A stretch of 22,424 nt of DNA from Thermoplasmata archaeon (GCA_021806345.1 JAJZXP010000230.1:1-22424); one strand, 5' to 3'. Counted from the first letter of the stretch, positions 1-6,885 are shown. Numbers and translations: made by a program. The notes: generated by a model from the sequence alone, not told the origin.

Positions 1-630
1 ACAAAGTTCTACCTGATGTCCCTTTACGACGGACTAACCAGAGGCGACATTGACCAGATAGTCGATTCGTTGATTGGAGTAAAGGCGCTGTCTCCAGCAG
101 CCAACAGGGGTGTGATAAAAAGAAGTGTAGAACTTGGTATGTCGGGACTATCCGGGAAAAGGGCAGAAGAAAGCGAGATAAGAGAACTTCTGGAGGTGGC
201 TAATGATGTGGTGTTTGAATTTCCCTTTAGACTGCCAACCTCGCTTGTTCTTTACATGAGGATGAGTTCGCTGCTGGAAGGAATTTGCCTGCTTCTTGAT
301 CCAGACTTTAAATTTGTAAAGGTTCTGATAAAACTATTTCGTGATGAAGGATTATTAAAGGAACTTTACGAAAAGCAGATCAGCATGTTTTTGGAGGAGT
401 CAGTCAGATCGATTGAAGCAGGGGTATCAATTCTACCTCTGCTGCGAAGGAAGCTGGAAAGTGAGGAAGCACAGGTAATCCAGCCAAGAAGTGGAAATAT
501 TCCCATGTCAATTTTCGGTGGCTTTCTGGTTCTTGGAGGGGTATATGAATTTGGGAAAGCGCAACTCCTTGGAATCGTGATGATAACAATAGGGATTATA
601 GCCGGCATTTTATCGATGAGAAGAAAATAG
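1..630 (+). CDS. UbiB/AarF (ABC1) atypical kinase family protein, C-terminal part only
   Basis: The frame is open from base 1 (TKFYL precedes the first ATG at 16), so this is the 3' part of a gene that begins outside the window. The visible about 209 residues resemble the C-terminal half of UbiB/AarF/ABC1 atypical kinases: YDGLTRGDIDQIVDSLIG, then a helical stretch with LPTSLVLYMRMSSLLEGIC and LLDPDF, the family's usual region after the kinase lobe. The protein ends with two hydrophobic segments (about residues 163-180 and 183-200 counted from the ATG at 16) and a basic RRK tail, consistent with membrane anchoring. Family members act in isoprenoid quinone biosynthesis or lipid homeostasis through ATP binding. 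The catalytic KxGQ and DFG parts would lie outside the window and cannot be checked. The ATG at 16 is internal, not the true start. The family call rests on motif resemblance. Confidence 0.75.
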   Translation, partial: TKFYLMSLYDGLTRGDIDQIVDSLIGVKALSPAANRGVIKRSVELGMSGLSGKRAEESEIRELLEVANDVVFEFPFRLPTSLVLYMRMSSLLEGICLLLDPDFKFVKVLIKLFRDEGLLKELYEKQISMFLEESVRSIEAGVSILPLLRRKLESEEAQVIQPRSGNIPMSIFGGFLVLGGVYEFGKAQLLGIVMITIGIIAGILSMRRK

Positions 631-747
631 ACTTTAGATAACGTCGGAGCTGCAAACCAATCAATGCCCCAGTAATCTGGTCGAAATGCAGTAAATAATA
701 TGCTTTTAATGAAATTTATGCAAAACCCAATGGATTTTGAAAATTCC

Positions 748-773
748 TTTATTTAAATGTGAAAAAATATTAG
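748..773 (+). promoter_or_regulatory. TATA-like elements upstream of the 4-TM protein gene
   Basis: Two AT-rich elements fit an archaeal TATA box: TTTATTTAAA at 748-757, predicting a start near 779 and a 20-nt leader without a Shine-Dalgarno, and AATATTA near 766-772, predicting a start within a few bases of the ATG at 799. The second would give a leaderless mRNA, the commoner pattern in this window. The rest of the gap after the UbiB-like gene (631-747) shows no gene that I can support. Confidence 0.4.
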
Positions 774-798
774 TAATCCCTAATAATTCCATATTAAA

Positions 799-1263
799 AT
801 GAATTCTTCAAGTAAAATGGGGAAATTAATGCAGGAGTTAACGGGGGGATACACTAAAATAAAGATCATCAGGTTCACTCTTATGATCTTCGCGATTCTC
901 GATGCATCTGCTCACTTATATGCGTCGCCGGCATCATATCCGCTTGTTACATTTTGGCTGGAAATAGAGGTATCAGCTTTCATCATAATTGCAATTGTCT
1001 TCTGGATGGGACTGAAGATTTGGTACATACCAAGCATTCTTTTTAATATATTTAACCTGGTCATTTACCTAATATCTGGAATAGTTCCGCTTCCTCCCAT
1101 ATCTGGTGTTCCTCTTGTAGGTCACGTTGATTTTCTGAATTACTCATTTGGGAGAGCTTTCTCTCTGGTTGCGTGGGTATACATAATCTTAGTCGGCACA
1201 ATGATGCTGAAATATGATAAGGGTTCAAAACTAAACGATCTTCTCAGGGAAGACAACGTTTAG
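799..1263 (+). CDS. Four-helix integral membrane protein, function unknown
   Basis: 154 residues with four predicted membrane segments, at about residues 23-42, 52-70, 73-95 and 117-138. A short basic N-terminus (SSKMGKLMQEL) precedes them and a charged C-terminal tail (KYDKGSKLNDLLREDNV) follows. I see no catalytic motif, no cysteine pair and no conserved histidine, and I do not recognise the family. The ATG follows TATA-like sequence without a ribosome binding site. The stop codon overlaps the stop of the convergent glycosyltransferase gene by a few bases, so the two transcripts share their 3' ends and no intergenic terminator exists. No function is proposed. The coding call rests on the full-length open frame, the clean TM pattern and the promoter. 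Confidence 0.7.
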   Translation: MNSSSKMGKLMQELTGGYTKIKIIRFTLMIFAILDASAHLYASPASYPLVTFWLEIEVSAFIIIAIVFWMGLKIWYIPSILFNIFNLVIYLISGIVPLPPISGVPLVGHVDFLNYSFGRAFSLVAWVYIILVGTMMLKYDKGSKLNDLLREDNV

Positions 1264-2021
1264 AACTTTCTCTTGTCCAACAAAAGGAAATGCAAATATC
1301 CAAAAATGGCCGATACATTTCTCATAAACCATATTATTCCTACTTCATTCCACTCTATCTTTCCCTTCTCGATTTCATTAAAGACGGTTTTATTTTTAAA
1401 TTTCAACTGTGCCCTTCCATATCCGTTCCAATAAGCTTGCCTAAGGAATGAAACCAGATTCTCTCTTGAGTTATGGGTAACTACACACTTTTCGCAAAGA
1501 GTTCCAGTGTTATCACTCATAAGGATCCTTAAATTCAGGTCTATATCCTCAGCAGTTACCATTCTATCGTCGAATCCACCCACTTTCAGAAAAACATCTC
1601 TTCGAATTCCCATGTTCATTGATGGTGCCGTTATTTCAAAGCCCTTGTAAACCAATTCAACTCTCTTGAATTTTGAATACTTTTTTGGTCCCTCCTGCAA
1701 AGTTTTACCAACTACCAGATCGAAAGTTTTCAGGCAATTGGACATTTCTTCCACCCAATTTTTCGAAGGCGTTGCGTCCCCATCTGTGAATAAAACGATG
1801 TTTGAACTGGCCATATCAACACCAATATTCCTTCCTTTTCCTCTTGAACTTCTTTTCTTTTCGAAAATAATCCTTGGCGAATTGATCGATCTTACTTCCT
1901 CTTCAGTGGAATCGGTACTGCAGGAATCCACAACAATAATGTTACATTCCACCGTTTGTTGAAGAAGTGTTTCGAGGGTGTTCCTAATCCTCTTTCCCTC
2001 GTTCAGTGTGGTAATTACCAC
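1260..2021 (-). CDS. Family 2 glycosyltransferase (GT-A fold), membrane-anchored
   Basis: 253 residues from the GTG at 2021. This is an inverting GT-A glycosyltransferase that probably moves a sugar from a nucleotide sugar to a lipid or glycan at the cytoplasmic membrane face. Visible landmarks: first strand VITTLNEG, nucleotide-binding VVDSCSTDST (residues 30-39), the metal-binding DGD at 80-82, NMGIRRDVFLKVGGFDD (136-152), and the acidic AEDIDL (157-162) where the catalytic base is expected. A hydrophobic segment at about 227-248 near the C-terminus suggests a membrane anchor. The GTG start cuts into the first beta strand; in-frame codons continue upstream to a stop at about 2048, adding GLNEIPT, with an AGGAG (2052-2056 on the complement) 6 nt before a CTG at 2045. 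The gene follows the small zinc-like gene by only 14 bases, so the two are probably cotranscribed. Donor and acceptor cannot be told. Confidence 0.88.
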   Translation of the reverse strand: MVITTLNEGKRIRNTLETLLQQTVECNIIVVDSCSTDSTEEEVRSINSPRIIFEKKRSSRGKGRNIGVDMASSNIVLFTDGDATPSKNWVEEMSNCLKTFDLVVGKTLQEGPKKYSKFKRVELVYKGFEITAPSMNMGIRRDVFLKVGGFDDRMVTAEDIDLNLRILMSDNTGTLCEKCVVTHNSRENLVSFLRQAYWNGYGRAQLKFKNKTVFNEIEKGKIEWNEVGIIWFMRNVSAIFGYLHFLLLDKRKF

Positions 2022-2035
2022 TGTAGGTATTTCAT

Positions 2036-2227
2036 TCAGACCCAGTCAGCTCTCCTAGCTTCGCGCTCCTTTTTTGTCTCTTTCTTGTATTTTTTAAAGT
2101 GCTCTTTGCAAAGATGCACCTTTGTCATTCCACTATCAAATGAAAATACCTTCTTTGCAAGTTCCGCAGGCACAGTTTGATGGCTTTCTTCATTGCATTG
2201 TGAAACATCGCATTTCTTTTCTGACAT
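2036..2227 (-). CDS. Small cysteine/histidine (zinc-finger-like) protein
   Basis: 63 residues with CDVSQC near the N-terminus (C6 and C11), a histidine at about 16, and HLCKEHFKKYKK around residues 38-49, a Cys/His pattern that could bind one zinc ion. The C-terminal third is strongly basic and lysine/arginine-rich (KKYKKETKKEREARRADW), which suggests nucleic-acid or ribosome contact. I do not recognise a named family. A TATA-like GTTAATTA on the complement (2248-2255) sits about 26 nt upstream of the ATG, predicting a leaderless message. It probably forms a two-gene unit with the glycosyltransferase, whose start lies 14 bases beyond this stop, although the two proteins have no obvious shared role. 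Zinc binding is inferred from residue spacing only. Confidence 0.72.
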   Translation of the reverse strand: MSEKKCDVSQCNEESHQTVPAELAKKVFSFDSGMTKVHLCKEHFKKYKKETKKEREARRADWV

Positions 2228-2247
2228 AAAACTTTAATCCAACCCAG

Positions 2248-2255
2248 GTTAATTA
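2248..2255 (-). promoter_or_regulatory. TATA box of the small zinc-like gene
   Basis: TAATTAAC on the minus strand, centred about 25 nt before the ATG at 2227, so transcription would begin at or next to the start codon. It lies directly beyond the 3' end of the RNase P RNA. Confidence 0.45.
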
Positions 2256-2269
2256 GATTTCCTCATAGG

Positions 2270-2578
2270 GAATGGAATGCCCGGAGTAAGCTCCCTTCTG
2301 TTAGCCTCTAAGGAGGTTGGCAGCATTCGACTATGCGTCCTACCTGGCCCTCGGAGTGGTTTCACTGGGCCCCTTTGGACTTGCTCCAGCCAGGTCGGTT
2401 TTTCCATCGTCCATCCATGAAACGTCAAACTCCAGTTATCATCCTTGGCATGGAAACGTATCTTTTCTTTTGCCGTAGCCGTCCCTCTCGGGACATCCTC
2501 TTACGGGATTGGCATCCACCCAGGAGGGGAGACTTTCCTCACCCCAAATTGGGGCGTAAGCTGCCCTCGGGCTTTCCA
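2270..2578 (-). ncRNA. rnpB: RNase P RNA (archaeal)
   Basis: This is the catalytic RNA of ribonuclease P, which removes 5' leaders from pre-tRNA. On the minus strand the RNA contains the universally conserved blocks in the right order: GAGGAAAGTC (complement of 2531-2540, CR-I), GGAGCAAGTCCAAAGGG (complement of about 2371-2387, CR-II/III region), and ACAGAAGGGAGCTTAC near the 3' end (complement of 2287-2302, CR-V). The ends close as helix P1: GGAAAGCCC (complement of 2569-2577) pairs with GGGCATTCC (complement of 2274-2282) with one mismatch. The length of about 310 nt fits archaeal RNase P RNA. Exact ends are estimated from P1. Open reading frames crossing it on both strands are by-products of its GC-rich stems. 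It has its own TATA box and starts about 66 bases beyond the gins51 stop. Confidence 0.95.
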
Positions 2579-2597
2579 AAACAAAATGATAAAAAGA

Positions 2598-2607
2598 ATA
2601 ATAAAGC
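2598..2607 (-). promoter_or_regulatory. TATA box of the RNase P RNA gene
   Basis: CTTTATTATT on the minus strand, centred about 26 nt before the P1 5' end near 2577. Its position and sequence agree with an archaeal TBP site and give the RNA its own promoter, independent of the gins51 operon. Confidence 0.6.
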
Positions 2608-2643
2608 TTGTTAATGTTATCACTTTGCAAAATAAATTACGCT

Positions 2644-3324
2644 TTAGGCGCCCATTTCTTGGATTTTTCTCACATATTTCCTTGTCAAGAGAAGATCCGC
2701 TATTTCAGCAGGAAGATACACTATATCTGACTTGTGAAGATAAAAATCCCCTATACTGGTTGCAACTGGCAAATAATCTGCAAGGAAAGTTAGTGGTATC
2801 ATTTCAATTTCTTCCTTAACTTTCTCTGGTTCCTTTTTCTCCTCTATCTTCTCCTCAGGCTTTTTTACCGGCGTGACTTCAGCATGTTCCTGCGGCCTTT
2901 CAATGTTGTCAAAGATAGCGGCCATGTGATTATGCATTTCCATTATGAACCTTTTTTCACTTGGGGCAAGCGGTTCATAAGTTTTGGAGGATATCTCAAA
3001 AAGAGAATCTCTCATTAACTTATCATATCTTTTTAAAAGGAAATTGTGCAGGCTCTTTTCCATCATTTCCTTTTTATCCATTATTTTTCTATAGTTTTCA
3101 ATTTTAGACTGGGATACACTTTCCTTTGCCATTTCGTTTAATGTTTCAAGTGCTTCCTTAACTTCTTCATAAAAATTTGATCTGATTTTTTGTATTGACT
3201 GGTTTACTGACTCCACTCTGTAGTATTCCCTAATTTCCTTAGAAATTCGTTCTATTTCAGCTACTGTAAGTGTCATCTGTTCCAAAGCTATGATTTCCAC
3301 CTTATTAAAAAATCTGTAGATCAA
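2644..3324 (-). CDS. gins51: DNA replication factor GINS, Gins51-type subunit
   Basis: 226 residues. GINS joins MCM and the Cdc45/RecJ-like protein (GAN) in the archaeal replicative helicase complex. The N-terminal helical A domain covers about residues 17-140 (IERISKEIREYYR, FYEEVKEALETL, LAPSEKRFIMEMHNHM). A lysine/glutamate linker follows (about 150-173), then a small C-terminal B domain (about 175-226: IPLTFLADYLPVATSIGDFY, LHKSDIVYLPAEIADLLL). The A-then-B order is that of Gins51 (Sld5/Psf1-like). Thermoplasma is known to use a Gins51 homotetramer without Gins23. The longest frame starts at a TTG overlapping the TatD-like stop codon (TTGA), with AGGT 4 nt upstream. The ATG at 3276 would give 210 residues and fits the usual N-terminus of the family, so the start is uncertain. 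It is the last gene of the nre operon. Confidence 0.9.
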   Translation of the reverse strand: MIYRFFNKVEIIALEQMTLTVAEIERISKEIREYYRVESVNQSIQKIRSNFYEEVKEALETLNEMAKESVSQSKIENYRKIMDKKEMMEKSLHNFLLKRYDKLMRDSLFEISSKTYEPLAPSEKRFIMEMHNHMAAIFDNIERPQEHAEVTPVKKPEEKIEEKKEPEKVKEEIEMIPLTFLADYLPVATSIGDFYLHKSDIVYLPAEIADLLLTRKYVRKIQEMGA

Positions 3325-4160
3325 TCAGACCTAAAAGCATGGTCTCCGTACACTTTCCTTGGGAGTTCATTGAAAACTTTTCTAATGAGTGCATCTCTTG
3401 TTTTTCCGTATTCCTGGATTATAGTTTTATATCTTCTGGGAACAGAATCCGCCGGTAGATATCTGTTTTTATCCATGGGATCATCAATATAGTCGGTTTC
3501 AAGGAAAAAAGGCTTTTCCTGTTTCATTACTTCTTTTATATTTCCTCTCGTTGCCGGAATGGAAAAGATCAAATCAGAATTTACGCTCAAATTTTGAGGC
3601 AGTCCGTGATGCTTGATAACTTTATTTTTCTCCAGATTAGCACCTCTTGCCATAGCATCAAGCTGCTTAATGCTACCTTCATCAAGATCTTCAGTATGTA
3701 AAATAATGGGGCATTTCACATCCCTGCAACTATCCATTGCATACTGCAAGATTTCATTCAGTTCAGCGTTTAAATTTTCGTGGCCGGGAAAATGAATTCT
3801 ACCGATTTCCCCCAGAGCGTTTGCTCTGCCATTCTCTATATACTTGATAGCCAGGTCGATCCCGTTTTTGATAAATTCTTTTCTATCCGCTTTCTCTGAT
3901 TTTACATTTAATATGTCAAGGGGATAAGGACCAATTGTCAGAAGTACATCAACACTGCACATTTCCTTAATTTTTCCAGCCATTCTCATGGTTCTTTGGT
4001 ATACATTGTCATAGTAATCTTCATTCAAATCAACAAATTGAGGTAAATTTGTAAGGTTAATAGCCGTTCCTCCTGCTTTTTCAAAGATTTTCGCCGCCAA
4101 AAGAAAATCATTGGAGTAGTTTAAGTGAAAATGGTTATCCAGTATTACATTTTGACTCAT
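3321..4160 (-). CDS. TatD-like metal-dependent hydrolase (COG1831 type)
   Basis: 279 residues of a metal-dependent TIM-barrel hydrolase in the amidohydrolase/TatD superfamily. Metal-ligand motifs appear in order: the HxH pair H10/H12 (DNHFHL), E118 in GEIGRIHFP, H155 in ILHTED, H184/H185 in IKHHGLP, and D223 in FLETDY. TatD relatives are metal-dependent 3'-5' DNases; the archaeal COG1831 branch is less well characterised, and its substrate cannot be read from the sequence. The ATG overlaps the nre stop as ATGA, and the stop overlaps the gins51 frame, so the gene is translationally coupled on both sides. Its place between a repair factor and a replication factor favours a nucleic-acid substrate; that is inference from context. 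Confidence 0.85.
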   Translation of the reverse strand: MSQNVILDNHFHLNYSNDFLLAAKIFEKAGGTAINLTNLPQFVDLNEDYYDNVYQRTMRMAGKIKEMCSVDVLLTIGPYPLDILNVKSEKADRKEFIKNGIDLAIKYIENGRANALGEIGRIHFPGHENLNAELNEILQYAMDSCRDVKCPIILHTEDLDEGSIKQLDAMARGANLEKNKVIKHHGLPQNLSVNSDLIFSIPATRGNIKEVMKQEKPFFLETDYIDDPMDKNRYLPADSVPRRYKTIIQEYGKTRDALIRKVFNELPRKVYGDHAFRSD

Positions 4161-5347
4161 TGATAGTCAATTAACCTCCTCTGTTTTTCACTATCATTCA
4201 ACGTTTTTGATCTTTTGGCTGTTTCACTTATTATAAAATTTGTATCTTTCTTGAGATTCAATATTGAATCAAATCTCTCAAAGTTAGTATTTAGTGAATC
4301 CTTTACCCCAGATCTTATAACCCAAACTCCAAGAGGGGAATAGTATTCTGAACCAATGTTTCTGATCACTAAAACAGATGCCTGTCTCTTTATTGATATG
4401 AGGTATTCTGAAACAGAAAGTCTTGCAGCGTAGTAAGCTCCTGTTATCTCTGAAGCATATTTCGTCCTGCCTCCAGTGTCTTCATAATCTACTGCAACTG
4501 ATCCCGCGCCCCATAGGGATCCCCTGTTCCACTGCTCAAGCATCTCGAAGGTGAATGGACCAGGAATCAAAACTATCTGGAATCTGTTTCCCAGAAGAGA
4601 ACCGTGGAAAACCCTGATGTCGTCTATCCATTGGAATTTTGTTATCTCTCTTTTTAAATTTTTAAATATCATATCATCTGTTGCAGTAATTGACCACCTG
4701 GTAGGTACCATTTTCCTGTTATTTTTTAATCCTACTACACCACCCGCTACTATATTCTGTATGTATTCCGTCCTGAATCCTCCCTTATACAGATTCATAA
4801 CTGCTTCTGTTGCTTTTAGATCATAATCTTCATGGACATAGTCAACAAGTCTGGGTACCTTCGGATTTCCGGTAACCCTGAGACTGGAAATCATCGCAGT
4901 TGATCCAACGGGAGTATCAAAAAAATCTGCTCCGTCAGCTCCACCCATAGAAAAGTGATTGGAGTTGAACTCAATTTCAAAAGACTTAATTGATGATGCA
5001 CTTTCTAGAATATACTCCGAGATTTTAGGTTCAGGGTTCTTTACGTTTATTAAACTGGCAGTTCTATAAATGTTAGAATTAAAGGATATATTCTGTTCCA
5101 TATTCAGTGTCTTTCGCTCAGTGGAATAATCGAAAATTTCTCTCTGAAAGAGTGCGGTCGGGCCCGCAAGCACTCCAGGATAACCGTAACTCCCAACGAA
5201 TATTCCAGGCGGTGTATCAGTTTCCACATTTCCCTCTATTTTTCTCATCATTGGTACTGCCTGTTTCACACTCTTTAAGATCGGGCAGTAACCCAGTCCG
5301 CAAAGATTCTTCTTTGCCTTGCAACTGCTGCAATAGGGGAACACCAT
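4157..5347 (-). CDS. nre: Archaeal DNA repair protein Nre (NreA/NreB family)
   Basis: 396 residues from the ATG at 5347. The N-terminus has a four-cysteine cluster (C6, C9, C16, C21: CSSC, then LCGLGYCP), followed by the family hallmark PPGIFVGSYGYPGVLAGP at about 46-63 and, later, the WSITATDDMIFK stretch. Nre proteins are archaea-specific; in Haloferax NreA helps resist mitomycin C damage together with PCNA and UvrABC. A PCNA-interacting motif is expected at the extreme C-terminus. Here the tail ends QRRLIDYQ, which keeps Q, the aliphatic L and one aromatic residue but lacks the final aromatic. The open frame extends to a TTG at 5365, but a TATA-like box centred 28 nt before the ATG at 5347 implies a leaderless mRNA starting at that ATG. 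First gene of the nre, TatD-like, gins51 operon and divergent from the proteasome gene. Confidence 0.9.
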   Translation of the reverse strand: MVFPYCSSCKAKKNLCGLGYCPILKSVKQAVPMMRKIEGNVETDTPPGIFVGSYGYPGVLAGPTALFQREIFDYSTERKTLNMEQNISFNSNIYRTASLINVKNPEPKISEYILESASSIKSFEIEFNSNHFSMGGADGADFFDTPVGSTAMISSLRVTGNPKVPRLVDYVHEDYDLKATEAVMNLYKGGFRTEYIQNIVAGGVVGLKNNRKMVPTRWSITATDDMIFKNLKREITKFQWIDDIRVFHGSLLGNRFQIVLIPGPFTFEMLEQWNRGSLWGAGSVAVDYEDTGGRTKYASEITGAYYAARLSVSEYLISIKRQASVLVIRNIGSEYYSPLGVWVIRSGVKDSLNTNFERFDSILNLKKDTNFIISETAKRSKTLNDSEKQRRLIDYQ

Positions 5348-5370
5348 AATGCATTGTTGTTCCAATTAAT

Positions 5371-5379
5371 AATTTTATG
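5371..5379 (-). promoter_or_regulatory. TATA box of the nre operon
   Basis: CATAAAATT on the minus strand, centred near 5375 and 28 nt before the ATG at 5347. This spacing fits transcription starting at the start codon and argues against the longer TTG start at 5365. Confidence 0.55.
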
Positions 5380-5403
5380 GCTACAAACACAAAAATTAGA
5401 AAA

Positions 5404-5440
5404 GATTTATTAGAGAAAGAGGTTAAGGGATTCAGGGTGA
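5404..5440 (+). promoter_or_regulatory. Proteasome alpha promoter and ribosome binding site
   Basis: A TATA-like GATTTATTA lies at 5404-5412 and AGGGTGA at 5434-5440 lies 6 nt before the ATG at 5447. The predicted transcription start (about 5434) leaves a very short leader of about 13 nt that still holds the Shine-Dalgarno. The element is back-to-back with the nre promoter, 24 bases away. Confidence 0.55.
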
Positions 5441-5446
5441 AAATAA

Positions 5447-6151
5447 ATGCAACAGGGACAAATGGCATATGACAGAGCAATCACAGTTTTCTCTCCAGAT
5501 GGAAGGCTTTTCCAGGTGGAGTACGCAAGAGAAGCAGTAAAAAGAGGTTCCACTGCAGTTGGAATAAAATTCAAAGACGGCGTTATGATGTTATCAGAAA
5601 AGAGACCGAGAAGCAAGCTAATGGAGCAGAATTCACTTGAAAAGATTCAATTAATAGATGATTTCGTGGGATGTGTTACATCAGGGCTTGGTGCGGATGC
5701 CAGGGTTCTGATAGATTTTGCGAGAATAGTTACCCAGCAGGAAAAGGTCAGTTACGGATCTCTTGTTAATATTGAGAATCTCGTAAAAAAGGTAGCGGAT
5801 CAGATGCAACAGTACACACAATACGGTGGGGTCAGGCCATATGGTGTTTCCATTATATTTGCAGGAATGGATCAGGTGGGACCAAGGCTCTTTGATTCAG
5901 ACCCATCAGGAGTGATCAACGAATACAAAGCAACTGCAGTTGGTTCAGGTAGAGACCAAGTTCTGGCATACCTCGAAAAGGAATACAGGGATGATATGGA
6001 CGAAAAAAGTGCGATAAATTTGGGCATTAATGCGCTTAAAGCATCACTGGAAGAGGGTGCAGAATTTAAAACTCCAGAAGTTGCTTCCATTAACGGAAAC
6101 AAAACTTACAAAATTTTTACTAAGGAAGAAATAGACAAATTACTAAAGTAA
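5447..6151 (+). CDS. psmA: 20S proteasome alpha subunit
   Basis: 234 residues; the Thermoplasma acidophilum protein has 233. Seven alpha subunits form each outer ring of the 20S core particle, gate substrate entry and dock the unfoldase ring (VAT or another AAA ATPase). The N-terminus [20 protein letters not shown] and [10 protein letters not shown] match the Thermoplasma protein as I recall it. The gate residues Y8, D9, P17 and Y26 are present, and so is K66 ([11 protein letters not shown]), which receives the HbYX tail of activators. No catalytic threonine is expected in an alpha subunit. A strong Shine-Dalgarno fixes the start. The CoA-binding gene follows after 35 bases; the SBDS/exosome genes that follow psmA in many archaea are absent here. 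Confidence 0.97.
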   Translation: MQQGQMAYDRAITVFSPDGRLFQVEYAREAVKRGSTAVGIKFKDGVMMLSEKRPRSKLMEQNSLEKIQLIDDFVGCVTSGLGADARVLIDFARIVTQQEKVSYGSLVNIENLVKKVADQMQQYTQYGGVRPYGVSIIFAGMDQVGPRLFDSDPSGVINEYKATAVGSGRDQVLAYLEKEYRDDMDEKSAINLGINALKASLEEGAEFKTPEVASINGNKTYKIFTKEEIDKLLK

Positions 6152-6186
6152 GGAAAAACTTAAAACCAAACCATTTTATTTCATCT

Positions 6187-6591
6187 ATGAACGAAAAGGG
6201 TTTAGAAAGGGAAGTTTTAGAAAAATATAGAAACATCGCTGTAGTAGGAATAAGCGATAAACCGGACAGAGATAGTTACAAAGTTGCAAATTATCTGAAA
6301 AATCACGGATACAACATAATCCCAATTAATCCAACACTGGAGAAATGGGAGAATATTCACTCCTATGGAAGTCTCAAAGAGGCGGCAAGGGAAAACGATA
6401 TCGAAGTAGTGGATATTTTCAGAAAGTCAGAATCTGTTTTACCAATCGTTGAGGAGGCTGTAGAATTTAAGCCTAAGGTTATATGGATGCAAATTGGTGT
6501 AATCAACCAAAGGGCAGTCGAACTTGCAGAGGAGCACTCCATAAAAGTCATAATGGACAAATGCATGATGGAAGAACACAGAAAATTATGA
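6187..6591 (+). CDS. YccU-type CoA-binding (Rossmann) protein
   Basis: 134 residues forming a single CoA-binding Rossmann domain of the YccU type, related to the N-terminal domain of succinyl-CoA and acetyl-CoA synthetases. Landmarks: AVVGISDKPDRDSYKVANYL (residues 18-37), IIPINPT, VVDIFRKSE, VIWMQIGVINQ, and the family-typical end DKCMMEEHRKL. No partner ligase domain is attached, so the protein probably senses or stores CoA rather than catalysing a reaction; its role is not established. AACTTAAAAC near 6157-6166 lies about 26 nt before the ATG and could drive a leaderless message, or the gene may be read through from psmA. The stop codon is one base before the tRNA-Ser gene, leaving no room for a terminator between them. 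Confidence 0.9.
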   Translation: MNEKGLEREVLEKYRNIAVVGISDKPDRDSYKVANYLKNHGYNIIPINPTLEKWENIHSYGSLKEAARENDIEVVDIFRKSESVLPIVEEAVEFKPKVIWMQIGVINQRAVELAEEHSIKVIMDKCMMEEHRKL

Positions 6592-6592
6592 T

Positions 6593-6675
6593 GTCGGGGT
6601 AGCCTAGCCCGGTAAGGCGGTAGATTCGAGATCTACTGCTCTTGTAGCTCGGGAGTTCGAATCTCCCCCCCGGCG
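6593..6675 (+). tRNA. tRNA-Ser (anticodon CGA)
   Basis: A complete class II cloverleaf. The acceptor GTCGGGG (6593-6599) pairs with CCCCGGC (6668-6674, one G-U pair), followed by discriminator G at 6675. The D stem is GCCT/AGGC (6602-6605/6615-6618). The anticodon stem GTAGA/TCTAC encloses the loop TTCGAGA, anticodon CGA at 6627-6629, reading UCG. A 14-base variable region (6637-6650) and T arm GGGAG-TTCGAAT-CTCCC follow. The long variable arm and the discriminator G fit serine. There is no intron, and CCA is not encoded. The gene starts one base after the CoA-binding gene's stop, so 5' processing of a shared transcript by RNase P is likely. Confidence 0.95.
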
Positions 6676-6837
6676 TAGATATAAAACTTCTATTCTGTCA
6701 GATATATAACACTAAAATTAGGGTTTTTATTAATATACTAAGAGATGTAGATTTGTAATATATTTATAAACAAATAATCAAAAAAACGTCATTTATTTTT
6801 GACAATCTTTTTCATTTTAAGTGTTTTTCTTAAAAAA

Positions 6838-6845
6838 AATTTATA
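6838..6845 (+). promoter_or_regulatory. TATA box of the oxoacid:ferredoxin oxidoreductase operon
   Basis: AATTTATA, preceded by an A run, centred about 44 nt before the ATG at 6886, which predicts a leader of about 18 nt with only a weak GTGGT ribosome site. The rest of the 210-base gap (6676-6837) is very AT-rich, with several T tracts that could end the tRNA transcript, and holds no gene I can support. Confidence 0.5.
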
Positions 6846-6885
6846 GTCTCTAGAGATATGCATGCCAGTTAAGACGTGGTTTTAA

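Noticed and set aside
2333..2819. Plus-strand open frames at 2333-2614 and 2445-2819, and a minus frame at 2439-2630
   Set aside because: They cross the conserved core of the RNase P RNA and the 3' end of gins51. Their compositions follow RNA stems, and they have no ribosome site or recognisable domain.
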